A model generated the notes under the pieces. It saw only the letters and a program-made list of their open reading frames with translations. It had not been told where the DNA came from and did no database searches. Below, one piece after another: positions 57,380 to 64,000 of a stretch of DNA of 64,000 nt. Position 1 is the first letter of the stretch. Every line of letters begins with the position of its first letter. Source of the stretch: Zygnema cylindricum (lineage: Eukaryota; Streptophyta; Zygnematophyceae; Zygnematales; Zygnemataceae); NCBI GenBank assembly GCA_037447655.1, contig JBBHKE010001989.1, positions 62,001 to 126,000 of the forward strand, read 5' to 3'. Both the position numbers and the translations under genes were made by a program.

Positions 57380-58413
57380 TGTTATTTTTGAAACCTTGAG
57401 TCCTCTTTATATCTTGCTACTACATTGCCATGCTGCGCTAAATCTAACATCGCAGCTGGAAACCTTGAGAACTCTACGCTTGTTGCTATGATGTTATGCT
57501 GCGGTGATCTGACATCGCAGCTGCGCTGCTCTAATATCACAGCTGCACTGACAGATCATAGCAGTCATAGCAGTCACAGCAGTCATAGCAGTCACAGCAG
57601 TCATAGCAGTCACAGCAGAGTCATAGCAGCTATAGCAGTCTACGCAAGAAAAGTGTTGTAAACTTTAGTCAGTTTGTGTGAAGATAAATTGACGGGGACA
57701 TAATTTAATGAGTATGCAACTCCAAAGAGTGTACACAGATTCGGTGCACTTCAGGCAAACGTGTCGGTCCGTGAGAAAGTCAAGTTTGGTTATTCTAGAA
57801 GAAAGGTACATTTTCATTTGAGGATCAAAGCTACAGTTGGAGGTCCATCTTCGGTGATGAAAGAAAACGTCGAAATCGCACGGAGTCCACCGTCATTTTG
57901 GAAGAGAAGTATTGACGGTACCGTCATTTTAGCGGACGAACTTTAACTGCGTACTATTTGATTTCTAGGGGTTGTTTGATTGGTGTAAATGTTTATGTGC
58001 ATTCGACGGTGGGATTTTTTTGAGGAAGAGTAGTATACCAATTGACCACGGTAGTTGTAGTACGGTGTGATCTACTGTAGGCTAACTTATATATATAGGA
58101 CTTAGATTATTTTAAGAAAAGTATGATTTTTGTATGGAAAACTGCGAAGCAGTTTCTGAGTGTTTTTGAATTGTAAGATCATTGTGATCTTTTGGCAAAA
58201 TCTTGTGAAATTCCGCATGTTGTTTTCTTGGTGTATATTCTATATTGTGGCAAATTTGCAGACCTAGTGTCTTTCTGGTTTGCTTAGGGCTTCATTGTGA
58301 AGCTGGTATTTTGTGGGATTTCGTGAGAGTTTCATCTTTGCATATTTGATTGTCATGACAACTGCCGATGCTTCTTCATATTCTTCAGTGGCATCAGTTG
58401 CCTCAAATCAACA
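57380..58413 (+). repeat. 3' LTR of G
   Basis: It starts TGTTATTTTTGAAACC and ends AAATCAACA. It contains an expanded 9-bp repeat (57550-57635; CAGTCATAG/CAGTCACAG units) that is shorter and more degenerate in the 5' LTR (about 52256-52320). AGGACTTAG at 58097-58105 after TATATATA. Confidence 0.9.
57550..57635 (+). repeat. 9-bp minisatellite in the G 3' LTR
   Basis: About eight alternating copies of CAGTCATAG and CAGTCACAG. Confidence 0.9.
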
Positions 58414-58419
58414 TATGCT

Positions 58420-59060
58420 ACATGAGTTAAATTCCCCAATGTAATATTTTATAGATTCAGTCTACTTACAGTTTAGCCACTTTTTTTCCAATCTAGATTT
58501 AAAAGTGACAAACAAGAAACGCGATGTGATCGCGGTTTTAAAAGCTTCCTAATCAGCATTATCAGGAATAAAATTAGACCTTCTCTGAGTGTAATACCAA
58601 ATCTGAGCATCACCTTTCAGACAGCTAACAACAAAAGAAGTGTAATCATCACGATCACAAATTCTAGATTCCAAATAATACTCCATATGAAAAATCCATG
58701 CATCTAACCCATCAATCTTCTTACCATCAAAGGATGGTGCCTCACTAATAGGCAATTTCAGATCTTTTATATTTTTAGGCCTATCATGATCATCCTCCCT
58801 AAAATTGACATTTCTCTTACTACTCTCACTCTTTTGGTCATTAACATCATTTCTGGTGTGAATTAAATTGATTAGCTCATCCAATTTCTGATTTGAAATA
58901 TTCCCATTTTCTTTAACATCCTTCAATTCACTCTTCAACTTAGAAATTGTTTCATCCACAGTAGCTGCATGATAATTAAATCTTTTTACCGATTTCACAA
59001 TACGTTTTTCAACATATTCAAAGCATTCTCCATTTCACATTTCTATGCAGAATTCGCCAT
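58420..59060 (-). pseudogene. Minus-strand gypsy: gag N-terminus
   Basis: Probable start ATG at 59058-59060 (MANSA), stop and frameshift shortly after, then a 149-codon frame (58549-58998): coiled-coil-like segment ETISKLKSELKDVKENG, charged linker, and the gag core LPISEAPSFDGKKIDGLDAWIFHMEYYLE typical of Ty3/gypsy. It continues past 58549 toward the G insertion. Confidence 0.85.
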
Positions 59061-59827
59061 TATCACAAAATAAATTCAAGCAAAAGGAAAGATATAATAT
59101 AATTTCCCAAAGAAATTTGCTACAGATTTGAAGTCCTCAGATTGCTCCAATCGAAGACTTCTTCTCCTTAACAAATCCTTTGAAAATGATCGAAATCTAA
59201 GAAATCAAAAAAACATTGAAAATAAGTTAGTGCACATTCAATTTTCCAATTTCCCAAACATTATGCAAAAAGGTAAGAATTTCCCCACAAATTTTGCAAC
59301 AGCAAAAATGAAAGCTCTTAAAGGTAAGGTTTAACCATAAATTTTGTAACACCAAAATTGAAAAGTTCTCAAAGGTAACAATTTAGGGTTTGAAAAGTTT
59401 TACGTCATTTCTGGACTCGTTTGCTCTTGAAGAAGTGAAGTGCTCCACTTTCTTTCTTTACCATTAGCAAATTTCCCATTTCCCACTACATCTAGATCTT
59501 TTTATTCTCTAATCCTCACATCCTCACCCTTCATGGCTTGAAGCCCTCCCTCTACACATGAATCATTGTTAGGAGAAGGCAAGTTTGTTTGGCCTCTAGG
59601 TATTTGGAGTGAGTTTCAGTGGTGGCTACATTGCCCACCCCACCTTAATGTTTAGGACCTGAGCACGTCCCACATCTAACCAGCGGCCGCTGGTAGTGTG
59701 ATCACTCAGTTTCCCTCCAATCCTCTACCACTTCACATTGTGGTTCTACCGACACATGTTAGAGCACCCTCTCCGGTCACGGCAGTCGAATTCGAGTGAG
59801 AAAACTTCTCCTTAGTTTCTAACCAAA
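59061..59827 (-). other. Untranslated leader of the minus-strand gypsy
   Basis: Between primer-binding site and gag. No ORF of note. A GCGGCCGC palindrome lies at 59683-59690. Confidence 0.6.
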
Positions 59828-59840
59828 GCTCTGATACCTA
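59828..59840 (-). promoter_or_regulatory. Primer-binding site of the minus-strand gypsy
   Basis: Minus strand TAGGTATCAGAGC, of which GGTATCAGAGC matches the 3' end of plant initiator tRNA-Met (acceptor AUCAGAG, not the animal AGCAGAG). It gives the right border of the internal region and the LTR end ...CCTATTGCA at 59841. Confidence 0.8.
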
Positions 59841-62162
59841 TGCAATAGGATTTATAACCTCTCAGAAAATCCCATTACTACATCACATTTCAACCACACA
59901 ATCCACCATTGGAAAATTAAAAATTCTCATTGGAAAGCACTCACATAAAGAAATTAACTTTAAATTAGAAGAAGCTTCTGTCCACATAACATTAGCTTGG
60001 TCTCTTGCCCTCGTGGCTCAACCCTTCTTATTAAAGTAATTCCACTGCTCTCCACTCTTAAATAATTCTATCTCTTAACTACTAAAACACTACTTAGTTT
60101 GTAAGAGATTTCAATGCCAAAATGCCAATGCTCAAATTTAGTTTTAATAGCTCAGGACCAAGATCAGTCAGAATTTCCACAAACTCTCCTCTTAGACTTT
60201 ACTATTTATCCATCATCGCCCTGGACTAGCCAGGCCAGAGTCAACGCTCCGTTTGAACAGACTTTTACCTGTGCCAATCATTGATCAGCAAGGACTCTGA
60301 CTGACCAATGCAAAACGTGCGAAATCTCTTACTAACTACTTAGCACTTTACTAACCAATCAAACGCTACATTTCACTACAAAATATTTACGTGCAAAAGT
60401 GCGCGCCAAATGAAACGCGACTTCGCACGATCGTACGTCACAAATTTCGCAGGCGAAACTTACTCCGAAATTCCCTTAAGTGAAAGTGACGTTTCGTACT
60501 AAAAAATGTACGAAACGAAGTACCGTGCATACTGAACGTTTCACTAGAACTTTATGAAACATCCACGCAAAATTTCGGTACTAATTTGACCCTTAACCCG
60601 TTTCAATGATACCCACCTGTTATTTAGACCCCTAGCTGTCACCTAAGTACACCCATAGCTATAACTTTTGAAATATAACTCCAAATCGCGTGATTCTTTC
60701 GCGAACCTCTACCAAATTTAGTAATTTATAACCATAACTCCTAAATACCCTTTTACAAACAAGTTCGATCCGTTATTACTATTACAGTGCCGTCTAGTTT
60801 ATTTATTTTTTGTCAGAAAAAAAAAAAAAAACTATTGAATGACTTATTTGATTCTCCAAAGTTATGGGTGTAAAACCTAGACTGTCCAATGCAGAATCGG
60901 ATACGCTATTGGTCGAACGTTTCAATTTGCAACAAGTGACCTGAAAAATGTCAATTTTTAGAGCCTGAACGTGAATCATTGCGCCTTGTGGAAAAGTGAA
61001 AAAATAACCACGATCAACGGGCGGTCAAGTGCATACACATGGCATAGGCCATATGGATTCCGCCAAGGTGGATTCAAGGCCACCGGAAACTGCGAGAAAG
61101 TATTTGAAATAGGATTATTCTTTCACGCTCATGTTGCCATCCACTAAACATTTTGACATTTTTGTACTCTTTTACAAATCTTAATCTTTGTCCACTCGTA
61201 CAGATTTTATCCGATACGTTGTACGAGTCAAGTCTTACCTCTAGTCACATATTGCATTATCAATTTGTTGTTAAAGATTCTATATAGATTCCACGATCGA
61301 AATAGTTTTTTACGTGGAACTAACCAACATGTGCCACGCAATAAAAAAGTCGGTTACTAACCCGACACAATGGACCGACACAATGGAATGAAGGCCTTCA
61401 GTAAAAGGGATTTTTAAATTTACTGGACACCACCAAATGGAACCACGACTTTAATTAACACAAATTAGGGCGTGTTCCATGTGTTCAAGTAAGGGTTTTT
61501 TTCTGTCGTTTTCATAAAATATGGGACTTCCAACGTGAAAATATTACGCCGTACAAAAAATGGGCAAAAACACTAGAACATTTTACTTCATCTTATAACT
61601 TTGGAAGGTGCGGCAATTTGGCGTTATTATCATTACGACCCACTTCTAGCTCATTTTCACACTTGCACAGGAATCAAATCGCAACATGATTTTAATCAAA
61701 TACTTCCATATTGACGAATATAAAACTTGTATTACACGCGTCAAACGTTGTTGATTTTTTTTTTTGCAATTGGGAGAGTACACGAAAAAAAAGTTGTTTG
61801 TCCGTATGCAAACAATTCGTTTGTTTGTTTGGTTGTACGTAATTTCTCCCCCACAAGGGTTTGCGGAGATTACAGCGGTGTGTAGTGACCTTTTCCCAAA
61901 AAGAGAAGTCCAAGATGGAGCTCGTTGGCGTCGACAAATGTCCGCAGTTTGTCAGGAGTTCGTTGGCGTCTAGAAATGACCGGCAGTTTGTTGGCGTCTA
62001 TAGGTGTCGCAAGATATTGGCGACGTCTATAAGTGTCACATATTCGAAGTAATGAAGGCGAAAGTAACGATTCACATAGGTATGTTTTGAAAAGTACACT
62101 GTAAAATCTGCGCTATAATCTAAAGTAATGTTTCAAAGTTTCGATTACATGGGAACACACCC
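59841..62162 (-). other. Gypsy 5' LTR (right border not found) and sequence without recognised gene
   Basis: The LTR begins (its 3' end) at 59841. No second copy is in the window, so its length cannot be set. From about 60.5 kb the sequence is AT-rich with no ORF that I can assign. 61884-62035 has degenerate copies of GTTGGCGTCTAGAAATG-type units. Short open frames here lack any domain. Confidence 0.5.
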
Positions 62163-62190
62163 TTAATCTCTCTCTCTTTCTCTCTCTTCT

Positions 62191-62289
<99 letters not shown>

Positions 62290-62338
62290 ATCCTCTCTCT
62301 CTCTCTCCTCTCTCCTCTCTCTCTCTCTCTCTCGTCTC

Positions 62339-62384
<46 letters not shown>

Positions 62385-63216
62385 TTCTCTCTCTCACACT
62401 CTCTCTCTCTCTTTCTCTCTATTCCTCCCTTTCTCCCTCTCCTCCCCTACTCCTCCCTCCCTCCCTCTCCCTCCCTCTCCCTCCCTCCCTCTCTCTTCCT
62501 CCCTCTCCCTCTCTCCCTCTCCCTCCCTCCCTCTCCCTCCTTACCTCCACCATCCGTCTCTCCCTTCCTATCTCCCTTTCTCCCTCTCTCCTCCCCTCCC
62601 TCTCCCCCCTCCCTCTCTCTATTCCTTCCTCCCTCCCTCCCTCCCTCCCTTCCTCATTTCCCCCCTTCCTCCCTCTCACTCCCTCCCCCCTCTCCCCCCC
62701 TACCTATAACTCCCACCTCCCTCCACCTTCCTCTCCCCACCCCCTTCCTCCCCCTCCCTCTCTCTCCCTCTCCCTCCCTCTATTTCTGTCTCCTTTTGTC
62801 TCCCTCCCTTTCCCTCCCTCTCTCCCCTCTCTCCCCCTTCTCTCCCTCCTCTCACTCCCCCTCCCTCTCCCCTCCCCCTCCCTCCCCCTCCCTCCCCTCC
62901 CCTCTCTCCCCCCTCTCTCCCCCCTCTCTCCTTCCCTCTCTCTCCCTCTCTCTCCTCTCCTCTCTCTTGCCCTCTCTCTCCCCCTCTATCTCTCCCCCTC
63001 TCTCCCTCTCTCTCCCCCCATTTTACCCTCTCTCCCCTCCTCTCTCCCCCTCTCTTTTCCTCTTTCCCCCTCTCTCCCCCTCTCCCCCCCTTTATTTTAC
63101 CTCCCTCCTCCCTTTCTTCCTCTCCCTCCCCCCATCTCTCTCCCTCTCTCCCTCCACCCTTTCCTTCCCCCTCTCCCTCTCCCTCTCCCTTCCCCTCTCC
63201 CCTCTCCCCTCTCCAC
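62163..63216 (+). repeat. 1-kb pyrimidine tract (CT and CCCT repeats)
   Basis: 62163-62430 is nearly pure (CT)n with CTCCTCTC variants; after that (CCCT)n/(TCCC)n mixtures up to 63216. Almost no purines on the plus strand. Open frames within it (RERE or SPLS type) are repeat artefacts. It ends exactly at the TGTTAGAAG start of the next element. Confidence 0.97.
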
Positions 63217-63569
63217 TGTTAGAAGATCAAGCTTTGATAAAAGTGTTCTACGTTTGGAAAACTAGATTTGATTTAGAATATTGGAATCTAGAAATTTAGA
63301 CGGTTCCGTATCTAGGATTTCGATATTTAGTTTGCTAGTTTATCCTATCTTGACTAACCTTTCTTTCTCTGGGTACCTCAGGTGCGATCAGATTAGAATA
63401 CGGTCAAAGATCTTTTTATGAATCTTCACAGGATCCTTTAAGTGAAGGGTCAAGTGACCCTTCGAGTTAGGAAAGTTACTTCAATTTTCGAGAGGTCACT
63501 CTCGGATATCTTCCCCTGTCCTATTTAAAGCCTGTTATATTTTTCAATTTTTATTTAATTCAAAAACTT
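63217..63569 (+). repeat. Probable 5' LTR or promoter region of another copia (element I)
   Basis: TGTTAGAAGATC follows the pyrimidine tract; TATTTAAAG near 63521 may be a TATA box. The right border and primer-binding site are not recognised and no second LTR is in the window. Confidence 0.5.
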
Positions 63570-64000
63570 ATGTTTAAGGCTGCCCCTTTTTCCACTCCAT
63601 TTTTTACTGCCATGTCTTCTAATCTAATAGGTTAGGGCTTATCGCCAATACCGCCACAAATTAATGGCTCCAATATCTACCAGATGAAATAATGATGAGA
63701 TTTTCGCTAAAACTCTGGTCAATCACTGGTAGCGAGATCGAACCTGAGATGCGTTTAAAACCAAATGGCTCTTTCGAACGAGGAAGCCCACTCTAGGCTT
63801 GTCCTCGCCCTTGAGTAATCTCAAATTGATATCATCCGTGACGCCACTTCTGCTCACGAAGCATGGTCACTCTTGACCTCTGCTTATAAAAATCGGTCTT
63901 GGTCCAATAAATTATTACTCAGGCGGCAACTTAACTCTTACACAAAGTTGCCTATTGATTCTATTTAGACCTATGTTCAACATCTGAAATATTTTTTAGG
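63570..64000 (+). pseudogene. Copia gag (UBN2 type), element I, cut by window end
   Basis: Frame remnants: PPQINGSNIYQMK, LKLWSITGSEIEPE, EEAHSRLVLALE, SQIDIIRDATSAHEAWSLLTSAYKNRS, NKLLLRRQLNSYTKLPIDSI, TYVQHLKYFL, matching the gag domain common in plant copia elements, a different lineage from A-H. Stops at about 63633, 63688, 63814 and 63966. Confidence 0.85.

Larger units (their letters stand above)
52080..58413 (+). mobile_element. Copia G, full length, distinct family
   Basis: 5' LTR 52080-53085, internal 53086-57379, 3' LTR 57380-58413. Inserted in the minus-strand gypsy gag. I could not match a 5-bp duplication (AAAGT left, TATGC right), so the ends may have been altered. Closest in protein to B, not to the A/D/H group. 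Confidence 0.9.

Noticed and set aside
57550-57635. CRISPR-like repeat array
   Set aside because: Units are 9 bp without spacers, inside an LTR.
62113-63299. Long open frames of Arg/Glu and Ser/Pro/Leu repeats on both strands
   Set aside because: They follow from the CT/CCCT repeat composition; no start context, no domain and no codon signal.

Overview
The window is a repeat-packed stretch of a eukaryotic nuclear genome with no host gene that I can recognise. Almost everything from base 1 to about 61 kb, and again from 63.2 kb, is LTR retrotransposon: ten or more Ty1/copia copies and two Ty3/gypsy copies, nested in one another on both strands. The primer-binding sites give the only clue to the host. 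The copia copies carry a 15-base site that matches the anticodon arm of a plant-type initiator tRNA-Met, and the minus-strand gypsy copy carries GGTATCAGAGC, which matches the 3' end of a plant-type initiator tRNA-Met. This points to the green lineage (alga or land plant); I cannot go further.

Layout. 1-3272: 3' half and 3' LTR of copia A1 (+), inserted in copia M (-, 3273-7570). M's LTR is interrupted by a solo LTR (6151-7329) with a perfect 5-bp target duplication. M lies in old copia B (+, 7571 to about 11928). 12705-17141: C1 (-), a pol-less non-autonomous copia with perfect target duplication. 17543-18935: single LTR C2 (-). 18936-21988: decayed copia X (+). 21989-31429: a compound LTR-D-LTR-E-LTR array (+); D is the best preserved element (one 1,471-codon frame with two nonsense codons), E is a sister of C1. 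31430-36001: a decayed Ty3/gypsy element (+) in which a C5 cytosine DNA methyltransferase lies upstream of RT-RNase H-integrase and a PHD finger closes pol. 37430-59840 and beyond: a second Ty3/gypsy (-) split by three full-length copia elements, H (-, 38003-44465), F (+, 44834-51315) and G (+, 52080-58413). About 59.9-62.1 kb has no recognisable gene. 62163-63216 is a 1-kb pyrimidine tract. 63217 onwards is the 5' end of another copia.

How the parts work together. The copia LTRs share architecture across families whose bases have diverged: a long hairpin near the LTR start with a constant loop, a tRNA-like Pol III-type module (A box, B box, T run) always antisense to the element, paired CACGTG boxes, an AAGTAC hairpin, a constant AGGACTTAG, and a row of small stem-loops with purine loops just before the primer-binding site. 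Several stems change sequence on both sides at once between families, which is evidence that the RNA (or DNA) fold is kept. The primer-binding site lies inside the gag frame, and in most families the gag start codon lies inside the LTR.

Most likely to be new: the Ty3/gypsy with both a DNA methyltransferase (writer) and a PHD finger (chromatin reader), and the antisense Pol III-like module built into the copia LTRs. All copies here are broken, so function has to be judged from better copies elsewhere in the genome.
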